Assembly (NCBI RefSeq): GCF_024347095.1
Contig: NZ_AP024903.1
Location: 682,001-746,000, forward strand
Direction: 5' to 3'
DNA length: 64,000 nucleotides
DNA from: Vibrio rhizosphaerae
Lineage (GTDB): Bacteria > Pseudomonadota > Gammaproteobacteria > Enterobacterales > Vibrionaceae
Part shown: piece after piece, positions 39,621 to 53,125 of the stretch
How positions within the stretch are numbered: the stretch's first letter is position 1
Layout: each line of letters begins with the position of its first letter
Program-made: the position numbers and the translations under genes
The notes under the pieces: model-generated
Told to the model about the DNA's origin: nothing
What the model saw: only the letters and a program-made list of their open reading frames with translations
Databases searched by the model: none

Positions 39621-39647
39621 AAAAGACCTCCGTACAGAGAGGAGGCC
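39621..39647 (-). terminator. Attenuator-like hairpin in the pheA leader
   Basis: On the minus strand GGCCTCC (39641-39647) pairs with GGAGGTC (39625-39631), one G-T pair, followed by TTTTCTT. It ends about 17 nt before the pheA start codon, inside the leader. I could not find a phenylalanine-rich leader peptide between the promoter and this hairpin. Confidence 0.65.
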
Positions 39648-39747
39648 TCCAATTGTTATTTTATAGGCGCAATGATTGTGATTTTGATTCGGTGTTTCAG
39701 CGCTGATTCTCGGGATGCATCTAAAATTGAAAATGGTAATGAGTCAC

Positions 39748-39776
39748 ACAATAAGCAAGGTGTCATAAGGCGTCAA
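39748..39776 (-). promoter_or_regulatory. Promoter for the pheA leader
   Basis: Minus-strand TTGACG (39771-39776) and TATTGT (39748-39753) with a 17-bp spacer. Transcription would start near 39741 and give a leader of about 135 nt ahead of pheA. Confidence 0.55.
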
Positions 39777-39778
39777 GC

Positions 39779-39806
39779 AAAAAAACAGCGCTGGTTCAGC
39801 GCTGTT
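39779..39806 (-). terminator. Terminator of raiA
   Basis: AAACAGCGCT-GGTTC-AGCGCTGTTT, a perfect 10-bp stem with a T run on the minus strand, 24 nt after the raiA stop codon. Confidence 0.9.
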
Positions 39807-39829
39807 TACAAAGTGGGATGATTTGATTT

Positions 39830-40159
39830 TTACAAGATTTCAGATGGGTCAATTTTGTCTTTATCCGTCCGTCTTGCTTCTGGTTTATGTCTCAATTTAT
39901 TAAGCTGACGTTCTAGTTTTTGTTCGACTTCATTCACTGCGATATAGAGATCTTCGTGTGTGGCCGAGGCAACCAGTTGTCCTTTGGGGATAGAAATAAC
40001 AGCTTCGAATTTTTTCTTTTTATCCGGTTCTTCTTGGAAAGTTGTCTGGCAGCCAATGATGTCAACTTGCCATTTTTCCAGTTTTTTGATTTTCCCTTCG
40101 ATATGCTCGCGGATTGCAGAGGTGACTTCAATATTCTTACCGATAATGTTTACATTCAT
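39830..40159 (-). CDS. raiA: Ribosome-associated inhibitor RaiA/HPF
   Basis: Small protein that binds the decoding centre of idle ribosomes in stationary phase. The 109-aa product has the beta-alpha-beta-beta-beta-alpha HPF fold: MNVNIIGKNIEVTSAIREHI at the start and ASATHEDLYIAVNEVEQKLE later, with a lysine-rich middle and a basic tail. Its length and its place upstream of pheA follow E. coli raiA rather than the shorter hpf. A CRP-type site lies 66-81 nt upstream. Confidence 0.92.
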   Translation of the reverse strand: MNVNIIGKNIEVTSAIREHIEGKIKKLEKWQVDIIGCQTTFQEEPDKKKKFEAVISIPKGQLVASATHEDLYIAVNEVEQKLERQLNKLRHKPEARRTDKDKIDPSEIL

Positions 40160-40224
40160 AGATGATTCCTCTGTTGCTATCCCATCTGGATTACCTTCAG
40201 ATTACCTGTTTGATATGGAAAAAA

Positions 40225-40240
40225 TGTGACATAAATCACT
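40225..40240. promoter_or_regulatory. CRP-binding site upstream of raiA
   Basis: TGTGA-CATAAA-TCACT matches the CRP consensus TGTGAN6TCACA at 9 of 10 positions and has an AT-rich surround. It suggests control of raiA by cAMP-CRP. Apart from this and the hairpin at 40460, I see nothing in the 363-nt gap 40160-40522. Confidence 0.6.
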
Positions 40241-40459
40241 TAAATGGGCGGTAAATTCGGAGGTCGAAGCAAACGTGATCTGTCGCAAAGAGTCATCGCG
40301 AGAAAGTGAAAAAAGAGTTGAGAATATTTTATGTCACGATAGATTAGAGAAAGGTTGAACTGAAAAATACTTGTTTTTTAGTGGCTTGTTTCAGCTTGTT
40401 AAAAGTTACCATGCTGCTCGTCCCGCACAATCCGCTGTTTTATTCCCCCAAAAAGTCAT

Positions 40460-40493
40460 CTTGCTCTTCCTCAAATCAATGAGAAAGAGCAAG
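40460..40493 (-). terminator. Terminator of bamD
   Basis: CTTGCTCTT (40460-40468) and AAGAGCAAG (40485-40493) form a 9-bp stem with a 16-nt loop; on the minus strand a TTTTT run follows a few bases later. It is 30 nt downstream of bamD. Confidence 0.65.
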
Positions 40494-40522
40494 CGGTCCG
40501 TCGATGACCCATTTTCTTGTGA

Positions 40523-41251
40523 TTATTCGACAGGATTCAATTTGATAAGTGTTTGTGTCCGTTTCACCGCGTCAGTCAAGCCTAATTGTTGGTAGGCTTT
40601 TAACTGTATCTGCAATGATTCTCTTGCGGCTTCGGTATTCGGGAAAGTTTTCTGTAATTCCTGACAACGTTTAATGGCTGCGATCCACGCTTCTCTTCGC
40701 AAATAAAAATCAGCCGTCGCCAAGTCGTATTTCGCCAGTCTGTTTTTAAGGGCTAACAGCCGCTGGTGAGCATCTTTGGCGTAAGGGCTATTGGGATAAC
40801 GTTCAAGCAATTTCTTAAAATCGGCAAATGCTTCTTTCGCCGGTTCAGGATCGCGATCGGAACGATCGATGTTAAATAGCTCCTGTATAAAGTTGGTATC
40901 TTGGGCGATGTTAGTTAAGCCCCGCATATACAGCACCCAATCCATTTTATCGTGTGTTGGATTTAAACGGATGAAACGATCAATCGTTGCCAGACTCATA
41001 GCGAGCTGGTCACTTTTGTAATAAGCGTAGATCAAATCAAGCTGAACCTGCTTTGAATACGCACCGAACGGATAACGCGAGTCCATGGCTTCCAATTTTT
41101 CAATTGCATTGGTCCAATTACCACTTTGCAAAGAGACTTTGGCTTCTGAGTAGAGCTGTGAAGGAGGGATATCGGGAACAACATGTTCACTACTGGAGCA
41201 TCCCGCGAGAAGTGTCAGCGCAAGTAGACCTGATAAAGCTTGGTATTTCAT
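40523..41251 (-). CDS. bamD: Outer-membrane assembly lipoprotein BamD
   Basis: Essential lipoprotein of the BAM complex that inserts beta-barrel proteins into the outer membrane. The 242-aa precursor has a signal peptide with lipobox LLAGC (Cys18), then TPR repeats, with PPSQLYSEAKVSLQSGNWTNA and RYPFGAYSKQVQLDLIYAYY as typical segments and RYPNSPYAKDA later. It is divergent from rluD, as in E. coli and V. cholerae. Confidence 0.96.
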   Translation of the reverse strand: MKYQALSGLLALTLLAGCSSSEHVVPDIPPSQLYSEAKVSLQSGNWTNAIEKLEAMDSRYPFGAYSKQVQLDLIYAYYKSDQLAMSLATIDRFIRLNPTHDKMDWVLYMRGLTNIAQDTNFIQELFNIDRSDRDPEPAKEAFADFKKLLERYPNSPYAKDAHQRLLALKNRLAKYDLATADFYLRREAWIAAIKRCQELQKTFPNTEAARESLQIQLKAYQQLGLTDAVKRTQTLIKLNPVE

Positions 41252-41402
41252 GTCAGAAGTGGCTTCCTTTAATTCAAAATAATTCAGTGAAAGTGCTCTT
41301 TGTAAAAGGTTACGTTACTTTCTCTGTGGTAACAGATACAATGGTGCATCATTTTATCCATACTAGGGACTATTAGTCTCCTTGTTTTTTAAAAAGTTCG
41401 AT

Positions 41403-42383
41403 ATGGCTCAGCAGATTGAATTAAAGAGTACCGTAAGAGATAGTCAGTTAGGACAACGCCTCGATCAGGCGATTGCCGAACTGTTTTCTGATTTTTCCCG
41501 TTCTCGTTTGAAAGAATGGTTACTTGCCGGCAAAGTGGTTGTTGACGGAGAGGTGGTGACTAAGCCTCGTCTGAAAGTAATGGGCGGGGAAGAAATTACC
41601 CTTCACGCCGAACTGGAAGATGAAGCACGCTGGCTACCTCAGGATATTGCCTTGGACATCGTTTACGAAGATGACGATATTCTGGTGATCAATAAACCCC
41701 GAGATTTTGTGGTCCATCCCGGAGCCGGGACACCAGACGGCACAGTGTTGAATGCTTTGCTGCATCATTATCCACAAATTGCGGAAGTCCCAAGGGCGGG
41801 GATTGTTCATCGTCTCGATAAAGATACCACCGGCTTGATGGTGGTTGCGAAAACAGTACCGGCGCAGACGCGTTTAGTCAGAGCGCTTCAGAAACGCAAA
41901 ATTACCCGTGAATATGAAGCGATTGCGATCGGAACAATGACCGCTGGTGGTCTGGTTGATCAGCCAATTGGACGGCATCCGACCAAACGGACATTGATGG
42001 CGGTTTCTCCGATGGGAAAACCCGCAGTGACGCATTATCGTGTGGCAGAACATTTTCGTGAGCATACGCGGATCAGATTGCGGCTGGAAACCGGGCGAAC
42101 TCACCAGATTCGTGTGCATATGGCATCGATTCAGCATCCGCTGCTAGGCGATATCGCCTATGGTGGCCGTGTCCGAATTCCGAAAGGTGCGGATGAAAAT
42201 GTTGTGGCGCTGATCAGAAACTTTGATCGTCAGGCATTACATGCGGTGATGTTGCGGTTTGAACATCCGGTTACCGGAGAAGAACTGGAATTTCACGCCC
42301 CGGTTCCTGACGATATGGTGATTCTGACCGAAGCGTTACGTGACGATACCGACAAATACGGAAAAGATGAGTATTCATCATGA
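41403..42383 (+). CDS. rluD: 23S rRNA pseudouridine synthase RluD
   Basis: Makes pseudouridines 1911, 1915 and 1917 in helix 69 of 23S rRNA. The 326-aa protein has an N-terminal S4 RNA-binding domain (about 15-75) and the RluA catalytic domain with the aspartate in GIVHRLDKDTTGLMVVAKT and ETGRTHQIRVHMA. ATG at 41403 gives the usual start MAQQIELK; a longer in-frame start at 41382 would add 7 residues. pgeF overlaps its end by 4 nt (ATGA). Confidence 0.97.
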   Translation: MAQQIELKSTVRDSQLGQRLDQAIAELFSDFSRSRLKEWLLAGKVVVDGEVVTKPRLKVMGGEEITLHAELEDEARWLPQDIALDIVYEDDDILVINKPRDFVVHPGAGTPDGTVLNALLHHYPQIAEVPRAGIVHRLDKDTTGLMVVAKTVPAQTRLVRALQKRKITREYEAIAIGTMTAGGLVDQPIGRHPTKRTLMAVSPMGKPAVTHYRVAEHFREHTRIRLRLETGRTHQIRVHMASIQHPLLGDIAYGGRVRIPKGADENVVALIRNFDRQALHAVMLRFEHPVTGEELEFHAPVPDDMVILTEALRDDTDKYGKDEYSS

Positions 42384-43099
42384 TCATTCCTGACTGGCAG
42401 CTTCCTCAAAATGTTCGGGCGGTGTCTTCGACGCGCCAGCGTGGCGTTTCTACCGGCGCATATCAAAGCTTGAACTTGGGGATGCATGTCGGTGATTCAC
42501 CGGAGCATGTCGCAACAAACCGGCAGCGAGTCATGACGTATGCGGAAATGCCGTCAGCCCCGGTGTGGATGAATCAAACGCATTCAACTCAAGTTTTGAA
42601 TATTGATCACCCGACGACGGATATCATCGAGGCGGATGGCATTTTTACCCGCACGCCCGGTGTCGTGTGTGCCGTGATGACCGCTGACTGCCTGCCTATT
42701 TTGATGACCAATACATCTGGGACCGAAGTTGCTGCAGTTCATGCCGGATGGCGAGGTTTAGCTGGCGGTATTCTTGAGCAAGCCGTCAGTTATTTCTCCG
42801 GTGACGTCATGGTATGGCTGGGACCTGCAATAGGAAAAGCCGCTTTCGAAGTCGGTGATGATGTGGTCACCGCATTTACTCGAGGGGATCCAATGGCAGA
42901 ACAAGCCTTTGAACCCCGTCAGCAAGCTGGCAAATGGTCTGCGGATTTAGTCCGACTGGCGCAGCAACGACTACATCGAGTCGGGGTTACACAGGTTTCT
43001 GCCAGTGGCTTATGCACATACAGTGATGCACACAACTTCTTTTCTTTCCGACGTGATGGTGTCACAGGGAGACAAGCATCATTCATTTGGATCAAATAA
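42380..43099 (+). CDS. pgeF: Purine nucleoside phosphorylase/laccase-domain protein PgeF (YfiH)
   Basis: Cytoplasmic enzyme of the DUF152/Cu-oxidase_4 family; in E. coli PgeF corrects serine misincorporation in peptidoglycan. The 239-aa protein has all zinc/substrate residues in context: VWMNQTHST, VMTADCLPILM, VHAGWRGLAGG and DAHNFFSFRRDGVTGR. It is translationally coupled to rluD and precedes clpB, the conserved rluD-yfiH-clpB order. Confidence 0.95.
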   Translation: MIIPDWQLPQNVRAVSSTRQRGVSTGAYQSLNLGMHVGDSPEHVATNRQRVMTYAEMPSAPVWMNQTHSTQVLNIDHPTTDIIEADGIFTRTPGVVCAVMTADCLPILMTNTSGTEVAAVHAGWRGLAGGILEQAVSYFSGDVMVWLGPAIGKAAFEVGDDVVTAFTRGDPMAEQAFEPRQQAGKWSADLVRLAQQRLHRVGVTQVSASGLCTYSDAHNFFSFRRDGVTGRQASFIWIK

Positions 43100-43133
43100 C
43101 CATCTTTTTATGGTGGTAATTTAACCACTCCCC

Positions 43134-43162
43134 CTTGAAAAAACGATCCGGCGTATCCATTT
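43134..43162 (+). promoter_or_regulatory. Heat-shock (sigma-32) promoter of clpB
   Basis: CTTGAAA at 43134-43140, a 14-bp spacer and TATCCATT at 43155-43162 fit the sigma-32 consensus (CTTGAAA, then CCCCATNT with a 13-15 bp spacer). The clpB start codon is 47 nt on. Confidence 0.85.
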
Positions 43163-43208
43163 TTCTAACAGTGAAATTTTATTGCTCCGAAGAAAGCAGG
43201 AGATAGAT

Positions 43209-45782
43209 ATGCGTCTTGATCGATTTACCAGCAAATTTCAAATTGCTATTTCTGATGCCCAGTCACTGGCACTTGGGCGTGATCATCAATATATAGAACC
43301 CGTTCATTTGATGGTGGCTTTGCTCGATCAAAATGGTAGCCCGATTCGCCCCCTATTAACTATGTTGGATGCGGATGTCATGCATTTACGTTCCAAACTT
43401 GGAGAAATGCTTGACCGACTGCCTAAAGTCAGTGGGATTGGCGGGGAAGTTCAGTTGTCCAATACTATGGGCACACTTTTAAACATGTGTGACAAGATAG
43501 CCCAGAAACGCCAAGATGCTTATATCTCTTCCGAAATTTTTCTGCTTGCCGCGTTAGAAGACCGGGGGCCGCTCGGACAACTCCTGAAAGAGATAGGCTT
43601 GACTGAGAAAAAAGTATCAGAGGCGATCGAAAAAATTCGCGGCGGACAAAAAATCAATGATCCGAATGCGGAAGAGCTACGTCAGGCGCTTGAGAAATAT
43701 ACCATCGATCTGACTGAGCGTGCTGAGCAGGGCAAGCTCGATCCGGTCATTGGCCGTGATGATGAGATCCGACGGACCATTCAGGTTCTGCAGCGGCGAA
43801 CCAAAAATAACCCGGTGATCATTGGTGAACCCGGTGTCGGTAAAACGGCGATTGTCGAAGGATTGGCGCAGAGAATTATCAATAGTGAGGTACCTGAAGG
43901 GCTACGCGGGCGCCGCGTTCTTTCCCTTGATATGGGGGCGCTGGTTGCCGGTGCGAAATATCGCGGAGAATTTGAAGAACGTCTGAAATCGGTGCTGAAT
44001 GAGCTGGCGAAAGAAGAAGGAAACGTGATTCTGTTCATCGATGAATTGCACACGATGGTCGGTGCCGGTAAAGGTGAAGGCTCTATGGATGCCGGTAACA
44101 TGTTGAAACCAGCATTGGCCAGAGGTGAACTTCACTGCGTTGGTGCAACCACACTCGACGAATACCGTCAGTATATTGAAAAAGATGCCGCGCTTGAAAG
44201 ACGGTTCCAGAAAGTTCTGGTCTCTGAGCCAAGTGTTGAAGACACCGTTGCGATTCTGCGTGGGTTGAAAGAGCGATATGAGCTTCATCATCACGTCGAA
44301 ATTACTGATCCTGCAATTGTCTCGGCTGCGAGCCTTTCGCATCGCTATATTTCGGATCGACAACTGCCCGATAAAGCGATTGATTTAATTGATGAGGCTG
44401 CATCGAGCATCCGTCTGCAAATCGATTCTAAGCCAGAAGCGTTGGATAAGCTTGAACGCAAAATTGTGCAGTTAAAAATCGAGCAGCAGGCACTCAGTAA
44501 TGAACATGATGATGCCAGTGAAAAACGACTGAATATCATCAATGATGAACTGCAAGAGAAAGAGCGCGAGTATGCTGAATTAGAGGAAATCTGGAATGCT
44601 GAAAAGGCAGCTCTTTCAGGAACACAACATATTAAAGCTGAACTTGAACAAGCTCGTTTAGATCTTGAAGTGGCTCGAAGAGCAACCGATTTGAATCGTA
44701 TGTCAGAGCTTCAGTATGGGCGGATTCCTGAATTAGAAAAACAACTCGATCTTGCTGCTCAGGCGGAGATGCAGGAAATGACCTTGTTGAAAAATAAGGT
44801 CACGGACGCAGAAATTGCAGAGGTTCTGTCCAGACAGACCGGTATTCCCGTTTCCAAAATGCTGGAAGCGGAAAAAGAGAAATTGCTTCGCATGGAAGAT
44901 GCGCTGCACAGACGGGTGATAGGCCAAGGGGAAGCCGTTGAGGTCGTCTCCAATGCGATACGTCGTAGCCGAGCCGGTTTATCCGATCCTAACCGACCTA
45001 TTGGTTCATTCCTATTCTTAGGGCCAACCGGCGTTGGTAAAACCGAACTATGTAAAACACTGGCTAATTTTATGTTTGACAGTGACGATGCCATGGTTCG
45101 GATCGATATGTCTGAATTTATGGAAAAACATTCTGTTGCACGTTTGGTCGGCGCACCTCCCGGTTATGTCGGATACGAAGAAGGTGGCTACCTGACTGAA
45201 GCGGTCCGGCGAAAACCTTATTCTGTCATTTTGTTAGATGAGGTTGAAAAAGCACACGCAGATGTTTTCAATATTTTGCTTCAGGTATTAGATGATGGAC
45301 GTTTAACCGATGGACAAGGTCGAACAGTCGATTTTCGCAATACGGTTGTGATCATGACATCTAATTTAGGCTCATCACAGATTCAGGAACATTTTAAAGA
45401 ACTGAATTATGACAGTATGAAAGCGCAAGTGATGGATGTGGTCAGTAAACATTTCCGTCCTGAGTTTCTCAACCGGATTGATGAGAGCGTCGTCTTTCAT
45501 CCATTGGGTAAAGGACAGATTAAGTCAATTGCATCGATTCAAATTGAACATTTGCGTCAGCGGATGCAGGAGAAAGAGTATGATCTTGACGTTGACGATG
45601 CTGCATTAGACTTGATTGCTCAAGTCGGTTATGACCCTGTTTATGGTGCAAGGCCACTCAAACGAGCCATACAACAGTCGGTCGAAAACCCACTGGCAAA
45701 ATCAATTCTGAGTGGTGCGTTGTTGCCCGGCATTCCGATTCGCCTTTCTGTAGAAGACAGCCAGATTGTGATGTCACAATAG
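43209..45782 (+). CDS. clpB: Disaggregase ClpB
   Basis: Hexameric AAA+ chaperone that, with DnaK, pulls proteins out of aggregates. The 857-aa protein has the same length as in E. coli. Domains in order are the N domain (1-145), NBD1 with Walker [11 protein letters not shown] near 206-215 and ILFIDELHT, the coiled-coil M domain (about 410-525), NBD2 with [10 protein letters not shown] and [11 protein letters not shown], and a C-terminal domain with [14 protein letters not shown] at 43209 has AGGAG upstream, so the longer in-frame start at 43182 is not used. Confidence 0.98.
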   Translation: MRLDRFTSKFQIAISDAQSLALGRDHQYIEPVHLMVALLDQNGSPIRPLLTMLDADVMHLRSKLGEMLDRLPKVSGIGGEVQLSNTMGTLLNMCDKIAQKRQDAYISSEIFLLAALEDRGPLGQLLKEIGLTEKKVSEAIEKIRGGQKINDPNAEELRQALEKYTIDLTERAEQGKLDPVIGRDDEIRRTIQVLQRRTKNNPVIIGEPGVGKTAIVEGLAQRIINSEVPEGLRGRRVLSLDMGALVAGAKYRGEFEERLKSVLNELAKEEGNVILFIDELHTMVGAGKGEGSMDAGNMLKPALARGELHCVGATTLDEYRQYIEKDAALERRFQKVLVSEPSVEDTVAILRGLKERYELHHHVEITDPAIVSAASLSHRYISDRQLPDKAIDLIDEAASSIRLQIDSKPEALDKLERKIVQLKIEQQALSNEHDDASEKRLNIINDELQEKEREYAELEEIWNAEKAALSGTQHIKAELEQARLDLEVARRATDLNRMSELQYGRIPELEKQLDLAAQAEMQEMTLLKNKVTDAEIAEVLSRQTGIPVSKMLEAEKEKLLRMEDALHRRVIGQGEAVEVVSNAIRRSRAGLSDPNRPIGSFLFLGPTGVGKTELCKTLANFMFDSDDAMVRIDMSEFMEKHSVARLVGAPPGYVGYEEGGYLTEAVRRKPYSVILLDEVEKAHADVFNILLQVLDDGRLTDGQGRTVDFRNTVVIMTSNLGSSQIQEHFKELNYDSMKAQVMDVVSKHFRPEFLNRIDESVVFHPLGKGQIKSIASIQIEHLRQRMQEKEYDLDVDDAALDLIAQVGYDPVYGARPLKRAIQQSVENPLAKSILSGALLPGIPIRLSVEDSQIVMSQ

Positions 45783-45805
45783 ACGATAAGATTAAAAATA
45801 ATGAG

Positions 45806-45833
45806 AAGAGGTGCTGATGGCACCTCTTTTTTT
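45806..45833 (+). terminator. Terminator of clpB
   Basis: AAGAGGTGC-TGATG-GCACCTCTT followed by a T run, 23 nt after the clpB stop codon. Confidence 0.92.
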
Positions 45834-45978
45834 ACCTAAAAAACACCGTCATGAGCGATGGTAATGATTTGATGGGAACATATTCTTATGAAAATGAATC
45901 GTTGATGAACACTAAAAATGCGAAGTAATCCAAAGAAAAACGCTACAAAAATGGTCGCTTCGCTTGATATTTAATCTG

Positions 45979-46154
45979 TTGAACGAAAAAAGAAAGAATT
46001 TATAGTTTTTGCTCTTGCCAAGTTAATTTAACGCCATATAATGCGCCTCGTTGTCTCGGGACAGTGTCACGATTCAGCAGCGGATTTTGAGCTATAAATG
46101 CTCAAAAAATCGAGTAAAAAAAGTGTTTGACACAAAAGATTATCTCGCTAAAAT
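45979..46154 (+). promoter_or_regulatory. Tandem rRNA promoters
   Basis: Three sets of hexamers with 16-bp spacers are seen: TTGAAC (45979)/TATAGT (46001), TTGCCA (46015)/TATAAT (46037) and TTGACA (46127)/TAAAAT (46149). The last two have GC-rich discriminators (GCGCCTCG and GTCCGTCC), as expected for P1 and P2 of a growth-rate-controlled rRNA operon. The first is weaker and may be an extra upstream promoter. Confidence 0.8.
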
Positions 46155-46193
46155 GTCCGTCCGCTTTGAGTGCTAAATAGCGCAGAAAGCGAA

Positions 46194-46205
46194 GCTCTTT
46201 AACAA
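46194..46205 (+). promoter_or_regulatory. boxA antitermination site (leader)
   Basis: GCTCTTTAACAA, the rRNA boxA recognised by NusB/NusE, in the transcribed leader ahead of 16S. Confidence 0.85.
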
Positions 46206-46425
46206 TATAGACCAATCAATCTGTGTGGGCACTCGTCGATAAATATCCAAAAAGATTTTATCAATGAATCGAGTGACCAAATCAAGTTGGATACAGGCAA
46301 CTGTGATTCAATAAGAGCACAGTCAATTCAACATTACTTATGTAATGTCACTTTTTGCTTCTGCTTTTAAAGCAGAGACAAAAAGCAGTATTCATTGAGC
46401 CGACACATCGTGTCACAAAAACTTT

Positions 46426-47966
<1,541 letters not shown>

Positions 47967-48150
47967 CGTAAAGATATTTTGGATGAGTGTCCACACAGAT
48001 TGATTTGGTTTATAAGCAAAGAGAAATTGCACCGTGGTTTTTCTGAGTTCAAGGAAGGCAATTGACGAGGGAAGGCGTTTACATCAGTAAATAACTGACC
48101 GAGGATAAGCAGTCTGACGCAGAAGTCAGGGAAAGCACACAGCAAGAGAT

Positions 48151-48227
48151 GGGTCTGTAGCTCAGGTGGTTAGAGCGTTCGCCTGATAAGCGAGAGGTCG
48201 GTGGTTCAAGTCCACTCAGACCCACCA
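48151..48227 (+). tRNA. ileT: tRNA-Ile (GAT)
   Basis: 77 nt including CCA. GGGTCTG acceptor strand pairs with CAGACCC; anticodon GAT within CTGATAA; T loop GTTCAAGTC. It lies in the 16S-23S spacer. Confidence 0.97.
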
Positions 48228-48325
48228 AAATCATTTTCTTCTGCGTTAGATTGTTCGTTGCATATTGATATATGCGGCCTCACAATCTGCCTTGAATAAA
48301 AAGATTTGAAGAAATATCTCAAGAT

Positions 48326-48401
48326 GGGGCTATAGCTCAGCTGGGAGAGCGCCTGCCTTGCACGCAGGAGGTCTGCGGTTCGATCCCGCATAGCTCCACC
48401 A
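48326..48401 (+). tRNA. alaT: tRNA-Ala (TGC)
   Basis: 76 nt including CCA. Acceptor GGGGCTA/TAGCTCC; anticodon TGC within CTTGCAC; T loop GTTCGATCC. Second tRNA of the 16S-23S spacer. Confidence 0.97.
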
Positions 48402-48459
48402 TCTTTAAGGGTTTTTAATGAAGAATCTTTAAACATGGTTTTGTCGATACAAAATCATT

Positions 48460-48472
48460 GCTCTTTAACAAT
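48460..48472 (+). promoter_or_regulatory. boxA in the 16S-23S spacer
   Basis: GCTCTTTAACAAT repeats the leader boxA ahead of 23S. The rest of the spacer (48402-48836) holds rRNA processing stems and no gene. Confidence 0.8.
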
Positions 48473-48836
48473 TTGGAAAGCTGACAAAATAATGTTTGTT
48501 TCTTTGGAAACAGATGATTATTTGTAAAAGTTCTCAATACTTTCTCGAAAGAGAAAGACCAACACAATCAAGTGTTCTTGGGAATACACAGGCAACTGTG
48601 TGTTCAAATTGAGTCCGGCAAAACCAAGTCACACACTCATGTATAAAATATTGTGTGACACCTAATTAGTTGATGATATCAACCCTTAGGTTTTTGCGCT
48701 GAGGATTTTTGCCTGAGACAAGGCAGCAAGAAGGATGTCGCAGGGCGCTATCGTCTGATAGCAACCAAGCAGCCTTCGATGCTAACGCCGTATTCAGGGA
48801 AAAAGACCAAGCAAAAAAGACTTCTTCGGGTTGTAT

Positions 48837-51724
<2,888 letters not shown>

Positions 51725-51809
51725 TACAACACCGAAGGGGTTTTGTGGCTCAATAAGAACAAATTGATTGTGTAGAGAACAGAAAGACGGCTTTCCGAAT
51801 TGAAGAATT

Positions 51810-51929
51810 TGCTTGGCGACCATAGCGTTTTGGACCCACCTGATTCCATGCCGAACTCAGTCGTGAAACGAAACAGCGCCGATGGTAGTGTGGGGTCTCC
51901 CCATGTGAGAGTAGGACATCGCCAGGCTT
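51810..51929 (+). rRNA. rrf: 5S ribosomal RNA
   Basis: About 120 nt, from TGCTTGGCGACC to GACATCGCCAGGCTT, with CCGAACTCAG and the loop E region present. Ends by analogy. Confidence 0.95.
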
Positions 51930-52091
51930 TAATTTGCAGTTTGTCTACTGAAGCTTGATGCTTTTGATAGCTGCGATGCTCATGTGCGTTTGCACACTGC
52001 GCGTCTCGCTTCAATATCCTCATCGCACAGCGACAAACTTCTAAATAAAGCGATTATTGGTAAGACTTTATTTAGAGAGAAATACCTCAGT

Positions 52092-52168
52092 GGAGCGGTA
52101 GTTCAGTTGGTTAGAATACCGGCCTGTCACGCCGGGGGTCGCGGGTTCGAGTCCCGTCCGCTCCGCCA
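52092..52168 (+). tRNA. aspT: tRNA-Asp (GTC)
   Basis: 77 nt including CCA. Acceptor GGAGCGG/CCGCTCC; anticodon GTC within CTGTCAC. It is 162 nt after 5S in the same operon. Confidence 0.97.
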
Positions 52169-52199
52169 CTGATTTTATATTCTCGCTTTTAGCGATTAC

Positions 52200-52276
<77 letters not shown>

Positions 52277-52303
52277 TTACAAATTGCATATTTATGCAAA
52301 ACG

Positions 52304-52329
52304 AAACCCGCTCATTGAGCGGGTTTTTT
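52304..52329 (+). terminator. rRNA operon terminator
   Basis: AAACCCGCTC-ATT-GAGCGGGTTT followed by TTT; a strong intrinsic terminator 28 nt after tRNA-Trp. Confidence 0.93.
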
Positions 52330-52463
52330 GTATCTTGAGAGGGAACAGAGTTGACACAGATCTGTGTGGTGAGTATTTTTTAAGCCGCAGGTTTAGAACC
52401 CTGTTTTCTACTTGATATATGGACTAATTAAAGTTCATGTACAGCTTTGCCATATCAAATTAT

Positions 52464-52535
52464 GGTGAGCTGGATGAGGGCGCTTCGTGCGCACCGTTTC
52501 CAAGTAGGCGGGGTTCTAACCTTATTCAGCTCACC
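52464..52535. repeat. Imperfect inverted repeat with nested stem, between the rRNA operon and the provirus
   Basis: GGTGAGCTGGATGAGG at 52464 and CCTTATTCAGCTCACC ending at 52535 pair at 14 of 16 positions. A smaller stem GCGC-TTCGT-GCGC lies inside the loop. The whole gap 52330-52593 is otherwise without a clear gene. It could be a structured RNA, a recombination site or the remains of an attachment region; I cannot decide. Confidence 0.45.
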
Positions 52536-52593
52536 ACCCTTAGTTTAGAGCCTTTGCGGTGGTGTATTGGTTATATTTATACTTGGGGTTCTT

Positions 52594-52761
52594 ATGCCAG
52601 ACACCAAACCAGAAAGACTCGATTTAGCCCATACAGCGCGCTTACATCTTATTGATTTGATTGCTTACGCTAAGCAAGAAGATTTAAACGAATTAAGAGA
52701 AGTGTTGGTTTATCTCAATAATCTGATCACATTTGATGAGCAGGAAAATCCACAGAGATAA
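52594..52761 (+). CDS. Small protein of unknown function (55 aa)
   Basis: Short, soluble, helical and charged 55-aa protein (start MPDTKPERLDLAH). The second half, DLNELREVLVYLNN, reads like an amphipathic helix of a small regulator or interaction domain. No family recognised. The ribosome site is weak (GGGG 6 nt upstream). It is just outside the provirus gene block, points towards it, and shares the hairpin at 52765 with the end of the phage operon. It may be host or phage. Confidence 0.5.
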   Translation: MPDTKPERLDLAHTARLHLIDLIAYAKQEDLNELREVLVYLNNLITFDEQENPQR

Positions 52762-52787
52762 AAAAAGGCTCACGATATGTGAGCCTT
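52761..52787 (-). terminator. Terminator at the end of the phage operon
   Basis: AAGGCTCAC-GATAT-GTGAGCCTT (52765-52787) with a run of T on the minus strand. It ends the minus-strand transcript after the gene at 52805 and may also serve the small plus-strand gene. Confidence 0.85.
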
Positions 52788-52804
52788 AAATCATTTGAAT
52801 TTTA

Positions 52805-53125
52805 TTATCTTGCCCAATATCCATAAGGAATCTTATTCGGGTCACTCGGGAGTTTTCTCAACGTATATTCATCTTGCAGATACATTCTTTCAAAATTACG
52901 CTGTCTTGCCCCATATGAAGGTAAATCTCGTAATACATTCACGATGCCCTGAACTTCTGGCGAATTAAAATGATATCCTGCATCTAGTAATCCATTCAAT
53001 GATACGACTAATTCTTTATATTGATCATTTGCATCATATAAATTTTTAATTTTTTCTAACATTGAAATGAAGACACTACCTAAAGGACTTGATTTCAATT
53101 TTTTTGCCGTATCAAAGTTATTCAT
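52805..53125 (-). CDS. Provirus-end protein of unknown function (106 aa)
   Basis: Soluble 106-aa protein, mainly helical, with no motif I recognise. Its start overlaps the stop of the membrane-protein gene upstream by 4 nt (ATGA), so the two are translated together. AT content is higher than in the structural genes, as is usual for cargo genes at phage ends. Probably an accessory pair rather than virion proteins. Confidence 0.7.
   Translation of the reverse strand: MNNFDTAKKLKSSPLGSVFISMLEKIKNLYDANDQYKELVVSLNGLLDAGYHFNSPEVQGIVNVLRDLPSYGARQRNFERMYLQDEYTLRKLPSDPNKIPYGYWAR

Noticed and set aside
39648..39747. Phenylalanine leader peptide gene (pheL)
   Set aside because: No frame with a run of Phe codons is found in the leader.
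52464..52535. attC site of an integron cassette
   Set aside because: The ends do not carry the RYYYAAC/GTTRRRY core pair required of attC.
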